DNA of 64,000 nt. It comes from Bacillota bacterium. Lineage in GTDB: Bacteria; Bacillota; Clostridia; Acetivibrionales; Acetivibrionaceae. Below, piece by piece: positions 25,870 through 35,349 of this stretch; the stretch's first letter is position 1, and each line of letters starts with the position of its first letter. The translations under genes and the position numbers were made by a program. The notes under the pieces were generated by a model. It saw only the letters and a list, made by a program, of their open reading frames with translations. It ran no database searches and was not told where the DNA came from. The stretch lies in NCBI GenBank assembly GCA_023398495.1, contig JAEWSG010000244.1, positions 16,694 to 80,693 of the forward strand. The letters are read 5' to 3'.

Positions 25870-27423
25870 TTAACCCATTCTCAATTTTTTCTTAAAAATG
25901 GTATATAATGTATTAATTTCTTTCACTTTTAAAACCCAACAAATAGCTGCATATAATATCCCTCCTAAAAAAACAGAAAAAACTAAGGAAATCGTTTCAT
26001 TAATTTTAAGCATATTGGAGTATATACATAAATAATTATACATTTTATTCACTATAACTCCCATAAGAAAAGATGCAATACTTATTTTTAAAAAATAAGT
26101 TCCATTCTTTTTTAATCCTAAGCTTCCTATTTTTTTGTTAAGCATATAATATAGTACCAGAAAAGCTATACCATGGCCAATTGTTGTTGATAACGCAAAT
26201 CCCCTATGAGACATACTCTTAACAAGTAAAAAATTAAACAGAATATTTGTACCAACCTGTAAAATTCCACATACCATTGGAGTTTTAGTATCTTCAAGCG
26301 AGTAATATACACTTTGTAATAATCTTTCAAAACCAATAAATAAAGTTGCAACGCTATAGAGCATAAACGCTTGTGAAGTCATTGAAGTAGCACTGCTATC
26401 AAACGCACCTCTTTCAAAAATAAGCCTGATAATCGGACCTGACAATACTACCATACCTACTGATGCAGGAATCGTAATTAGTGCGATTAGTTTAGATCCA
26501 TCAATCATAACTTTCTTCAAAGCTTCTATTCCATTTTTATTAAATGATTCAGTGAGTATCGGAAATATTACAGTTGTAATTGATACTACAAATATTTCTG
26601 TAAAAATAAGGCTTGTCTTTGCTGCATAGCTTAATGCAGCAATACTTCCTTCAACTAATGTTGATGACATAGTCTTCTCAGTAATAACATTAATCTGTTG
26701 AGCAGCTAGTGCAATCATTACAGGAATTGAGAGCCTAATTGTTTTATTGACATATTGATCTTTTAAATTAAATATCGGCTTATACTTATATCCATTTTTT
26801 ATTAAGGACGGTATCTGCACAAATACTTGGGATAAATACGCTATAATAGTTGCTACAACCAGGCCCACTAGTCCAAACTTATTACCCATAAATATAAAGT
26901 AAAATATAAATACTAAATTAAGAGAAATCCCTATAGACGATGGTGCAGCAAACTTTTTTTCACTCTGTAGAAAACCAGAAAAAATAGAGGTTAATATAAT
27001 AAACATTATAATTGGTAGTGCCATTCTATTCAACCTTACAGCCAATTGAAATTGTTCCCCTACAAAACCTTGAGCAAACAATTTTATTATTAAAGGTGAA
27101 AAGCACCAACTAATAGCAATAATTACCAAAGAGAATACCACTAAGATATTCGTAATATTGTTTATATATTCTATTTTTCTTTTTTTGCCACATGCCTCTT
27201 CTATACTTGATAATACAGGTATCAGAGTACTATTTAAAGAATGACTTATCATGCTTACTACAAATGCTGTAGCTGTAATAGCAATTATATAGGTATCAGC
27301 CTCAAGGCTAACTCCAAATTTAGAGGCCATTAATGCTTCCCTAAGAAAACCACTAACTTTACCAATCAATGACAGCCCAACTATCAGACTTGCAGACTTT
27401 GCCACCTTTCTCAATCCTGACAT
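25870..27423 (-). CDS. MurJ/MviN-family lipid flippase (probable Wzx role)
   Basis: 517 residues with about 14 membrane segments and the MviN N-terminal pattern (ASLIVGLSLIGKVSGFLREALMASKFG, split for description). In this setting it probably flips the undecaprenyl-linked repeat unit, the job of Wzx; a lipid II flippase role cannot be excluded. The start is set to ATG 27423: it lies 8 bases after the stop of the preceding gene with GGTGA overlapping that stop. A longer frame from 27462 would overlap the upstream gene by 32 bases. Confidence 0.85.
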   Translation of the reverse strand: MSGLRKVAKSASLIVGLSLIGKVSGFLREALMASKFGVSLEADTYIIAITATAFVVSMISHSLNSTLIPVLSSIEEACGKKRKIEYINNITNILVVFSLVIIAISWCFSPLIIKLFAQGFVGEQFQLAVRLNRMALPIIMFIILTSIFSGFLQSEKKFAAPSSIGISLNLVFIFYFIFMGNKFGLVGLVVATIIAYLSQVFVQIPSLIKNGYKYKPIFNLKDQYVNKTIRLSIPVMIALAAQQINVITEKTMSSTLVEGSIAALSYAAKTSLIFTEIFVVSITTVIFPILTESFNKNGIEALKKVMIDGSKLIALITIPASVGMVVLSGPIIRLIFERGAFDSSATSMTSQAFMLYSVATLFIGFERLLQSVYYSLEDTKTPMVCGILQVGTNILFNFLLVKSMSHRGFALSTTIGHGIAFLVLYYMLNKKIGSLGLKKNGTYFLKISIASFLMGVIVNKMYNYLCIYSNMLKINETISLVFSVFLGGILYAAICWVLKVKEINTLYTIFKKKLRMG

Positions 27424-27430
27424 TTTGACT

Positions 27431-28645
27431 TCACCATCTTTTGCATTTTGCATACCCCTCAATAATTTCGATTTCTTTATCTACCCTTTCATTCCATGAT
27501 AGCATCTTATTCCGGGAAACTTTTATAGCATTTTCACGGATACTTCTTTCATAATCCTTATCCCTGATTAGTTGTTCTAAATAATCAGGTGCCTCCTCAA
27601 TATTATCAAGCAAAAAACCATTCTCTTTGTGGTTAATGAAATTATCCAGTGAGCCATCGTTTTTTGACATAATTACCGCACCAGATGACAGCATCTCATG
27701 GAATACATTTCCTAAGTTACACATATCATATAAGCTGAATGAGCATATAGCTAACTTACACATCATATTTATTTGCTCCCTGTTAATTACTCCCATATAA
27801 ATCACGTTATCTTCTAGTCCTAATTTTTGAATCAATTTTTTCAATTCTTCATAATAATCCTTATTAATAATCTGTCCAGCTAAATATAATTTTAAATTAT
27901 ATCCTCTTTTATTAATTAAGTTTAAAATCATAATTGCATCTTCTTGTCTTTTCCATTTATCTATACGTGCAACATAAAACAAAAACGGTGTCGCACCAAG
28001 ACTTAAAAATCTTTCTTTTAGAATATTTTCACTGACTTCTTCTGAATGATCTATACCATTGTATAAAAAATAGAATTTTGACGGTTCTTTGTTTTTATTA
28101 ATAAGTGAAAATGCTTTATCACCATTTGACCCGTCATTTGTTATCAATAAGAAGTCCTTCTTTGATGAAAATACTTTATATTCCAAGTAATGAATAATAC
28201 TTGCTTTAAATTTGCCGTTTTTACAAATATAATCATATAAGAAAGTTCCATATAACCTGTGCCCAAAAGGTATATTTAACTTTTTAGCAGCTATTCGACT
28301 AGGCTCCGCTGACTCCCCATGTGCGTATACAAAATCATATTTATTTTCTTTCAAGAGTTTAAACGTCATAGCATATAGCTTTATAGCACTAATTGGTTTC
28401 TTTATTAAGCTAAGTTCCCATCTGATATCCCCAATAATTTGTTCTTTCCTCAACCAATTTACATTAATCTTATATTCAGGTAACTTTTCAAAGTTGTGGA
28501 TTAACAAAAATTTGACTTCATGGCCTCTTTCAATCAATCTTTTTAAGGGCTTTATAAATGCAGGCATACCCCTTGGTTCTTCAACACCATTAAATAGAAC
28601 ATCATTTAAGCCAGTCCATGCTGTTGTAACATATAGAATTTTCAT
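27431..28645 (-). CDS. Glycosyltransferase family 4-like
   Basis: 404 residues with the GT-B layout: an N-terminal half beginning MKILYVTTAWTG, a hinge near FYFLYNGID, and a C-terminal half with FYVARIDKWKRQEDAI, the nucleotide-binding GT1/GT4 region and SSGAVIMSKNDGS. The usual EX7E is weakly kept. It is cytoplasmic, adding one sugar to the lipid-linked repeat unit; donor and acceptor are not predictable. The gene is 37 bases after the Wzy-like gene. Confidence 0.82.
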   Translation of the reverse strand: MKILYVTTAWTGLNDVLFNGVEEPRGMPAFIKPLKRLIERGHEVKFLLIHNFEKLPEYKINVNWLRKEQIIGDIRWELSLIKKPISAIKLYAMTFKLLKENKYDFVYAHGESAEPSRIAAKKLNIPFGHRLYGTFLYDYICKNGKFKASIIHYLEYKVFSSKKDFLLITNDGSNGDKAFSLINKNKEPSKFYFLYNGIDHSEEVSENILKERFLSLGATPFLFYVARIDKWKRQEDAIMILNLINKRGYNLKLYLAGQIINKDYYEELKKLIQKLGLEDNVIYMGVINREQINMMCKLAICSFSLYDMCNLGNVFHEMLSSGAVIMSKNDGSLDNFINHKENGFLLDNIEEAPDYLEQLIRDKDYERSIRENAIKVSRNKMLSWNERVDKEIEIIEGYAKCKRW

Positions 28646-28682
28646 TATATACCTCCCGGGCTATAAGTAATTATGTCCAGCC

Positions 28683-29885
28683 CTATACGGTCTTAGTTAA
28701 TTTTGGGCTAATTGCTTTATTTAATAAAATACCTAAAAAAGTCCAAAATTTAAAATCTATTAAATAAGAACTACTAACCATTAAGTGAACAAAACCTATT
28801 GAAAACCAAATTAGCACTAACTTTAGCATATAAGTATTCTTGCTGCTTAAACCTTTTATTAGCAAAAACAAAATTAGACTAATCAAGATAGGGCCCATAA
28901 TAAGCCCATAATTAATAAATATCTCAATAATGAAATTATGTGAAAACCCTTTCCCATCAAGTATTACAACATCACCGCGAATTCCATGTCCAATTATAGG
29001 CCTGTCTAATATTTTCCCAATGAGTACATTGTATATATCTTCTCTGCCACTCATATGAAGTTTAGTTCTCATAAATAATAATAAAGTTCTACTTTCAATC
29101 CCATATTTCTTAAATAAATTGTAAAGAAATAGTATTAGCTGTTCCCAATTAATAAATAATAGTAGACCTGTAACAAAACCCGAAATATAGATTAATATAC
29201 TTTTAAAAGTAATTTTCCTATTAAATATAAAAAATTTTACAGCTGAATATCCAATCAAACATAAAATCGGCCCTCTTGAACCTAGGGTAAGTATAAAAAC
29301 AAATGATATAACGGAAATAAAAATACTAGTCAGCTTTTTATTATCAAAATAATCATCAATAAAAACTATCGTTGGTAATAATAAATAATAAGACAAGGTC
29401 ATGCTGTAAAAACCAACTACTGCTTTGCCAGTAAAAATCATCACACTTAATAGCCCCGCAAAAGCAAATACAATAATGCTTGCCTTCTTCATAATATCAA
29501 TAAATACCCTTAAGTCGTAAATACTTTGACTATATATAAATGCAGGTAAGCAGACCACAAAAAATACGCTTGAAACTTCAAAAAGATACACCCTATTATT
29601 AGGAAAAATCAAATATTGAAATAAAAATATGAAAATTGCAATAAAGTAAAAATATAAGATTTTAAATTTTATCCGTTTTATTACGCCTGGTAAAGCAATA
29701 ATATACGTCAACCCTACAAATATCTTGGAAATCGCTTGTATTGTGCCTCCAATAGATGTGCCCAGCAAGTTAAAATATATTAATATAAAATACTGGATTG
29801 TCAACAATATATACGACGCCATCAATGCTATACTTATTAATTGATCCGTTTTTGGTTTTGTAAATGTATCTTTGTTTTCTTTCAT
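28683..29885 (-). CDS. Wzy-like O-antigen/polysaccharide polymerase
   Basis: 400 residues with 10-12 membrane segments and a large outer loop with GREDIYNVLIGKILDRPIIGHGIRG followed by SHNFIIEIFINYGLIMG, the Wzy_C (PF04932) signature. It probably polymerises repeat units outside the membrane. A second, much larger Wzy_C protein is encoded at 40210-43335, so the two likely divide polymerase and ligase roles. A 210-base A/T-rich gap (29886-30095) with no recognisable gene separates it from the next gene upstream. Confidence 0.82.
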   Translation of the reverse strand: MKENKDTFTKPKTDQLISIALMASYILLTIQYFILIYFNLLGTSIGGTIQAISKIFVGLTYIIALPGVIKRIKFKILYFYFIAIFIFLFQYLIFPNNRVYLFEVSSVFFVVCLPAFIYSQSIYDLRVFIDIMKKASIIVFAFAGLLSVMIFTGKAVVGFYSMTLSYYLLLPTIVFIDDYFDNKKLTSIFISVISFVFILTLGSRGPILCLIGYSAVKFFIFNRKITFKSILIYISGFVTGLLLFINWEQLILFLYNLFKKYGIESRTLLLFMRTKLHMSGREDIYNVLIGKILDRPIIGHGIRGDVVILDGKGFSHNFIIEIFINYGLIMGPILISLILFLLIKGLSSKNTYMLKLVLIWFSIGFVHLMVSSSYLIDFKFWTFLGILLNKAISPKLTKTV

Positions 29886-30095
29886 AGTTCCATCCTCAAG
29901 TAGTAGTTATTGTTTTAATACAATAAAATAGATCGAAACTTTATAATTTGAAAATACCCACTTTTTTACCAACCAACTTAATTTAAAATAATAGATTAAT
30001 TTTTTTGTAAAGTCAAGATATATTATTGGTTTGATTAATAATATTACTGACACTCTTATTACTTAACGTTTCTTGCTTTCCTAAACATACCCAAT

Positions 30096-31223
30096 CTATC
30101 TACATGTCCCATTTTCTCGGTCTATCTCTCTATATATATCCATGTACCTCTCATTAATATATTTCCACCTAAAGTTTTGAGCACCCGTTATACAATTAGC
30201 TGATAAATCATTGTAATTCTTAATAGTATCTTTAATTTTGTTTGCAATATCATATGAATCAAAACAATCCACGCCATACCCGACCATACCATCTTGAAAA
30301 TGTCCATCGAACCCTTGATTGCTTGAATATATAACCGGTAAGCCCTGACTCATAGCCTCTGCATATACTAAACCAAATGTTTCTGTGATTGATGGCATTA
30401 CAAAAATATCATTTTCAGAGTATATCCCAAGCAAATTTTCTTTTGGTTTATAATCTATATACTTAGTAAACTCTGAGGATTTTACACTTTTAAATACCTC
30501 TTTATCTTCTACCTTTCCTACAACAGTAAATTCCACATTATATCCTTCACTTATCAGTTTATCCAAGGCTTCTATAGTAGTTGTAATATTTTTATTCTTG
30601 TTAATTGCTCCAACATACAATACCTTTATTTTTTTTTGACTATTCAGTTTCTTTGGTGTACTTAAGTTATCAAGCCAGAATTGGTCTATTCCATTTGGAA
30701 TAATGACAGATTTATTCAAAACTCCACTTCTTAACCTAGTTGGAACATAAGTTTTTATAACCTGATCTCTATACGATTTTGATAAAAATACTACTCGGTA
30801 TGCTTCATTTAGAATATCTATTCCTGTCTTTCTCATATGCATCACGTACTTAAAAAATATATTTACGTCAGTATTTCTAACTGCAACAACATAGGGTATA
30901 TTAAAATACCTTTTGAGCTTGAGTGCAATATAACCATTTGAAAACAATGAATGTGCATGGACTAAAGAAAACGAAGCAATATTATACCTTTGGAGCAAGT
31001 CCTTGTATATTTTTGAATGCTTTAAATGAAAAATTAAACGCTCATAATTTGAATAAACTCTACTTATTGCAGTATAGCTACCAAATTCAAATTTATTGTC
31101 GAGAAAACTTTTACAAACAGGAACATAAACAGAAATGTCTAGACCATTTTCTATTTGTGCTTCATATAAATTTTTGTAGAACTTTCCCACCGAATAATAG
31201 GAATTAACGTGTAGAATTTCCAT
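30096..31223 (-). CDS. Glycosyltransferase family 4
   Basis: 375 residues: GT-B fold with the N-terminal MEILHVNSYYSVGKFYKNLY (glycine-free variant), middle LVHAHSLFSNG and the C-terminal GT4 core KVLYVGAINKNKNITTTIEAL, then IFVMPSITETFGLVYAEAMSQGLPVIYS, which contains the EX7E motif. It transfers an activated sugar in the cytoplasm to the growing lipid-linked glycan. Its ATG shares one base with the stop of the WbpE-like gene (TAATG), showing coupling with uronic-acid synthesis genes. Confidence 0.88.
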   Translation of the reverse strand: MEILHVNSYYSVGKFYKNLYEAQIENGLDISVYVPVCKSFLDNKFEFGSYTAISRVYSNYERLIFHLKHSKIYKDLLQRYNIASFSLVHAHSLFSNGYIALKLKRYFNIPYVVAVRNTDVNIFFKYVMHMRKTGIDILNEAYRVVFLSKSYRDQVIKTYVPTRLRSGVLNKSVIIPNGIDQFWLDNLSTPKKLNSQKKIKVLYVGAINKNKNITTTIEALDKLISEGYNVEFTVVGKVEDKEVFKSVKSSEFTKYIDYKPKENLLGIYSENDIFVMPSITETFGLVYAEAMSQGLPVIYSSNQGFDGHFQDGMVGYGVDCFDSYDIANKIKDTIKNYNDLSANCITGAQNFRWKYINERYMDIYREIDRENGTCR

Positions 31224-32359
31224 TATCTTTTCCTCTCAATAAATTTACTTATCATTTGTGCAATATAATCTATTTCGTGTGCTTCTAAATATGGGTGCAT
31301 AGGCAATGATAGAACAGTATCACATAATTGGTTAGTCACTTTATAATCATTATCATCATATTCCAGATTAGAAAAAGCTTCTTGCTTATGCATTGGCTTA
31401 ACGTAATATATCATGCTTGGAATATCATTTTCTTTTAAATCAAGTTGCAAAGCATCTCTTTCTTCTTTACTTTTTAGTTTAATTGTATATTGAGCAAAAC
31501 TTGATACATATCCCTCCGGTATAACAGGTGTTTCAACTATTCCAGCAAGCTTTAAATTGTATAATCCGTAGAACCGGTTTACATCGTCAAGTTCATGATC
31601 AATAAAAGCCTTCAATTTTACATTCAACACAGCAGCTTGAATTGTATCAAGCCTTGAATTGACTCCAATCCGAACGTTATCGTATTTGTTATCGCCCTTT
31701 CCATGTACTTTAAAAGAGTTTAATAGATGAGCTAACTGATCATCATTTGTGAAAATAGCTCCGCCATCCCCATAGCACCCAAGCGGTTTAGCCGGAAAGA
31801 AAGAAGTAGTTGAAGCATGTCCAAAACTACAAGCCTTTTTACCCTTAATACTTCCACCAAATCCTTGTGCACCATCTTCAAGAACTCTAAGACTATATTT
31901 ATTTGCAATCCTTTCAATCTCTGTATAGTCTGCCGGAAGCCCAAACAGGTCTACTGGAATAACAACTTTTGGATTAAGTTTTCCATCTCTAAGAACCCTT
32001 TTGATGGCCTCTTCAAGTTTACCAGAATCAATATTAAAAGTTTTTTTATCCACATCTACAAAAATAGGGGTTGCTCCTCTAAATGAAACAATTTCCCCTG
32101 TTGAAAAAAACGTAAAGTCAGGCACAAACACCGCATCGCCTTCTTTTATATCCCAAGCCATCATAACAAGCGTCATAGCCTCTGTTCCATTGGCACAAGA
32201 AATACAATGCTTAACTCCAACGTACTCAGCTAATCTACTTTCTAATATCTGAATTTCATTTCCTCCGATAAAGTTTGTATTCTCAAGTACTTTTTGAATT
32301 GCAGAATCTATCTCTTCTTTATATTTATAATATTGAGTTTTCAAATCTCTAAATTCCAT
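31223..32359 (-). CDS. WbpE-like UDP-3-keto-GlcNAcA aminotransferase (DegT family)
   Basis: 378 residues from ATG 32359, which has GGGAG 7 bases upstream; a frame from 32374 lacks a ribosome site. DegT/DnrJ/EryC1 fold with pyridoxal-phosphate Lys191 in SFFPAKPLGCYGDGG, and VLEDGAQ for the cofactor ring contact. It should aminate the 3-keto uronic acid produced by the WbpB-like oxidase. Its neighbours are the 3-N-acetyltransferase, the oxidase, the 6-dehydrogenase and the 2-epimerase, in an order matching the known WbpA-B-E-D-I pathway. Confidence 0.9.
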   Translation of the reverse strand: MEFRDLKTQYYKYKEEIDSAIQKVLENTNFIGGNEIQILESRLAEYVGVKHCISCANGTEAMTLVMMAWDIKEGDAVFVPDFTFFSTGEIVSFRGATPIFVDVDKKTFNIDSGKLEEAIKRVLRDGKLNPKVVIPVDLFGLPADYTEIERIANKYSLRVLEDGAQGFGGSIKGKKACSFGHASTTSFFPAKPLGCYGDGGAIFTNDDQLAHLLNSFKVHGKGDNKYDNVRIGVNSRLDTIQAAVLNVKLKAFIDHELDDVNRFYGLYNLKLAGIVETPVIPEGYVSSFAQYTIKLKSKEERDALQLDLKENDIPSMIYYVKPMHKQEAFSNLEYDDNDYKVTNQLCDTVLSLPMHPYLEAHEIDYIAQMISKFIERKR

Positions 32360-32379
32360 ATCCAAGGCTCCCATCTTGT

Positions 32380-32946
32380 TTACTTCTGCTTTTCTTTTAA
32401 CTCATTATTTTCAACTATATATTCTCTTCCACACTCGTTACAAACATGACTTTTTTCAAATGGTATACCACATTCACATACCCACCCAATCTGTTTAGCT
32501 GGAACACCTGCCATAAGTGCATAAGCCGGAACATCTCTGGTTACAACCGCTCCTGCAGCAATCATAGCCCATTTACCAATGCTATTTCCGCATACTATTG
32601 TAGCATTTGCTCCAATTGATGCTCCGTACTTTACTAAAGTTTTTTTATAGCCAGTTGATCCCTTAGGGTATTTACTTCTAGGTGTCAAATCATTAGTAAA
32701 TACCATTGAGGGCCCACAGAATACATAGTCTTCCAACTCTACGCCTTCATATACCGATACGTTGTTTTGGATTTTCACACCGTTTCCGATCTTAACATTA
32801 TTTGACACATTAACATTTTGACCTAGTGAACACTTTTCACCAATACGTGCACCTTTATGAATATGGCAAAAAAACCATATCTTTGTACCTTCCCCTATTG
32901 AAACATCTTCATCAACATAGCTGCTTTCGTGTACAAAATAACTCAT
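32380..32946 (-). CDS. WbpD-like UDP-3-amino-sugar N-acetyltransferase
   Basis: 188 residues of hexapeptide repeats forming a left-handed beta helix (IGEGTKIWFFCHIHKGARIG, then NVSNNVKIGNGVKIQNNVSV and MIAAGAVVTRDVPAYALMAG). It should acetylate the 3-amino group of UDP-GlcNAc(3NH2)A with acetyl-CoA. The C-terminal tail CECGIPFEKSHVCNECG looks like a small Cys4 metal knuckle. It overlaps the WbpB-like gene by 4 bases (ATGA). Confidence 0.9.
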   Translation of the reverse strand: MSYFVHESSYVDEDVSIGEGTKIWFFCHIHKGARIGEKCSLGQNVNVSNNVKIGNGVKIQNNVSVYEGVELEDYVFCGPSMVFTNDLTPRSKYPKGSTGYKKTLVKYGASIGANATIVCGNSIGKWAMIAAGAVVTRDVPAYALMAGVPAKQIGWVCECGIPFEKSHVCNECGREYIVENNELKEKQK

Positions 32947-34025
32947 CTATTGAACCTCCCTTTAAAGTCCATTGTACTGCATTTTTTAAGTGGAAGCTTT
33001 ACACTTTTTCCTTCAGCAGCTGATTTATAAACGGCTAGTACGAGTTCAAGTGCATTTCTACCATCTACAGCAGTAACATACGGAGCTCTGTCATTTTTTA
33101 TTGCATCAATAACATCTGCATATAGTGGTTGATGCCCAAATCCATAAATATTTGGTGGATTTTCATTGTACTTCTCTCTAATTTCTTCCGGGTTATCAAG
33201 ATTATCTGCAAATTGCCATTCTTCAATAAGATTCACTGATTTACCACCAGCTTTAACTGTTCCTTTATCTCCAAAAATATAAAGAGTTTCTTCTAGGTTT
33301 GATGGATAAATGTTGGTAGTCCCTTCTACGATACCATAGCTACCATTTGCAAACTTTATCAATGCCATTCCCAAGTCTTCAGCTTCAATAAAATCATGTA
33401 TCATATTATCGGTCATGCCAACGACTTCTATGATCTCGTCACCCATCATCCATCTCAGAAGATCAATGTTATGAATACACTGGTTCATAAGTGCTCCACC
33501 ATCTTGCTCCCAAGTCCCTCTCCAATTTGCTTGTTTATAGTAATCCTCGCCGCGATTCCATCTAATATGGGCTGTGCCATGAAGCAGTCTTCCAAAACGC
33601 TTTTCCTCAATTGCTTCTCTAATTTTCTGGATAGATTTGTTGAATCTATTCTGATGGCACGAACTTACCTTGATATTCTTTTCCTTGGCTCTTAAGATAA
33701 TTTGATCCGCTTCTTCAAGTGATAAAGCTATTGGTTTCTCAATTATTAAATTACTTCCAGCTTCAATACAATCCAATGCAATCTTCCCATGCTTCCCGCT
33801 TTCTGTGCAAATAGCTACAAGTTCTGGCTTTTCATTTTGAAGCATTTCTTTGTAATCCGAATACTTTTTTGTATTGCCTGGAAGATTGAAATTCTCAATG
33901 GTTTTATTCATTTTAGCGTCAACAATATCACATAATGCCACAATTTCCAAGTTATTTCCCAGAGCGGCAGCTATATGGTTTGGTGAGATTCTTCCGCATC
34001 CTATTAAAGCATATTTTAGACTCAC
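32943..34025 (-). CDS. WbpB-like UDP-GlcNAcA 3-dehydrogenase (Gfo/Idh/MocA family)
   Basis: 360 residues: N-terminal Rossmann with ALIGCGRISPNH, the family motif EKPIALSLEEAD, and the C-terminal substrate domain with WRGTWEQDGGALMNQCIHNIDLL, in which His of the catalytic region is present. It oxidises the 3-hydroxyl of UDP-GlcNAcA with bound NAD. It lies between the 6-dehydrogenase gene and the acetyltransferase gene, as in known ManNAc3NAcA clusters. Confidence 0.9.
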   Translation of the reverse strand: MSLKYALIGCGRISPNHIAAALGNNLEIVALCDIVDAKMNKTIENFNLPGNTKKYSDYKEMLQNEKPELVAICTESGKHGKIALDCIEAGSNLIIEKPIALSLEEADQIILRAKEKNIKVSSCHQNRFNKSIQKIREAIEEKRFGRLLHGTAHIRWNRGEDYYKQANWRGTWEQDGGALMNQCIHNIDLLRWMMGDEIIEVVGMTDNMIHDFIEAEDLGMALIKFANGSYGIVEGTTNIYPSNLEETLYIFGDKGTVKAGGKSVNLIEEWQFADNLDNPEEIREKYNENPPNIYGFGHQPLYADVIDAIKNDRAPYVTAVDGRNALELVLAVYKSAAEGKSVKLPLKKCSTMDFKGRFNR

Positions 34026-34037
34026 TTCAAGCCCTCC

Positions 34038-35345
34038 CTATAACAACTCTATATTTTCTCTTAACTCGATATGTTTCATGGCATTCTTAGTATCAAACAC
34101 TACCTTAGCATGTTTCTGAACAAAATTATAATCAACATTTGTATGAGCTGCTGTAACAATAACAAGATCAGAACTCTCTATCAGCTCCTCTGTTAACAAA
34201 GGTTGTCCCTTTTTAACTTTGCCATGCTCATGATATTCTGAAACAAACGGGTCAAAGTAAACAACTTCGGCACCTTGTTTTTCAAGCTCTTCGATTACTC
34301 GTATTGCTGGGCTTTCCCTATAATCTTCAATATCTTGTTTATATGCTACACCGAGTACAAGAATTCTAGATCCGTTCATTGCTTTCTTAAATCTATTAAG
34401 GATTTTACTACACCTTTCAGCACAATACTCAGGCATTCTGTCATTTACCATCATTGAGGATTCAATCATTGAAGTATGAAAGCCATACTCCCTAGCCTTC
34501 CAAGAGAGATAATACGGGTCAAGAGGAATGCAATGTCCACCAAGACCTGGTCCAGGATAAAATGCCTGAAATCCATAAGGTTTCGACTTTGCTGCATCTA
34601 CAACTTCCCAGAAGTTAATGCCCATCTTGTTACATAAAATAGCTAATTCGTTTACAAGACCGATATTAACATTTCTATAGGTGTTCTCAAGAATTTTTTC
34701 CATCTCAGCAACTGCCGGAGATGACACTTTATGAATTGGTGCTTCTAAAATTGCTTCATAAAGTGCTGAAGCAACTTCTGTACAGGTAGTTGTAACTCCT
34801 CCGACAACTTTTGGTGTATTTTTTGTTTTATATATTAGATTGCCCGGGTCAACTCTTTCAGGTGAAAATGCAAGATAAAAATCTTCACCACATTTCAACC
34901 CCGATTTCTCCAAAATCGGCTTCAACAGCTCCTCTGTAGTACCAGGATATGTTGTTGATTCTAAAACAACCAGCATATCCTTATGCATATACGGAACTAT
35001 GCTTTCTGCTGAAGATTTTACATAGCTAATATCTGGTTGCTGGTGATCGTCAAGTGGCGTAGGTACACAGATACAAACACAATCAGCTGATGCAACCTTT
35101 GCAAAATCAGTTGTTGCAGATAATAAACCAGACCTCACAATCCCTTCCAAGTCTTCATTAACAACATCTCCAATATAATTTTTCCCGGAGTTAACCATTT
35201 CGACTTTTGATTCCTGTATATCAAATCCAATTGTTTTAAAACCAGCTTTTGCCTTCTCAACAGCGAGCGGAAGTCCTACATATCCTAATCCAACGACCCC
35301 CAGCGTTGCTGTCTTTTTCAGCAGTTTTTCTTTAACATTATTCAT
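34038..35345 (-). CDS. UDP-N-acetylglucosamine 6-dehydrogenase (WbpA/WecC-like)
   Basis: 435 residues. NAD-binding VGLGYVGLPLA (18-28), the central LVNELAILCNK helix, and the catalytic loop GLGGHCIPLDPYY with Cys272. Three-domain nucleotide-sugar dehydrogenase: it oxidises C6 of UDP-GlcNAc (or UDP-ManNAc) to a carboxylate. With the WbpB/E/D-type genes downstream, UDP-GlcNAc is the favoured substrate; with the 2-epimerase next door, a WecC role on UDP-ManNAc is the alternative. Confidence 0.92.
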   Translation of the reverse strand: MNNVKEKLLKKTATLGVVGLGYVGLPLAVEKAKAGFKTIGFDIQESKVEMVNSGKNYIGDVVNEDLEGIVRSGLLSATTDFAKVASADCVCICVPTPLDDHQQPDISYVKSSAESIVPYMHKDMLVVLESTTYPGTTEELLKPILEKSGLKCGEDFYLAFSPERVDPGNLIYKTKNTPKVVGGVTTTCTEVASALYEAILEAPIHKVSSPAVAEMEKILENTYRNVNIGLVNELAILCNKMGINFWEVVDAAKSKPYGFQAFYPGPGLGGHCIPLDPYYLSWKAREYGFHTSMIESSMMVNDRMPEYCAERCSKILNRFKKAMNGSRILVLGVAYKQDIEDYRESPAIRVIEELEKQGAEVVYFDPFVSEYHEHGKVKKGQPLLTEELIESSDLVIVTAAHTNVDYNFVQKHAKVVFDTKNAMKHIELRENIELL

Positions 35346-35349
35346 AGAT

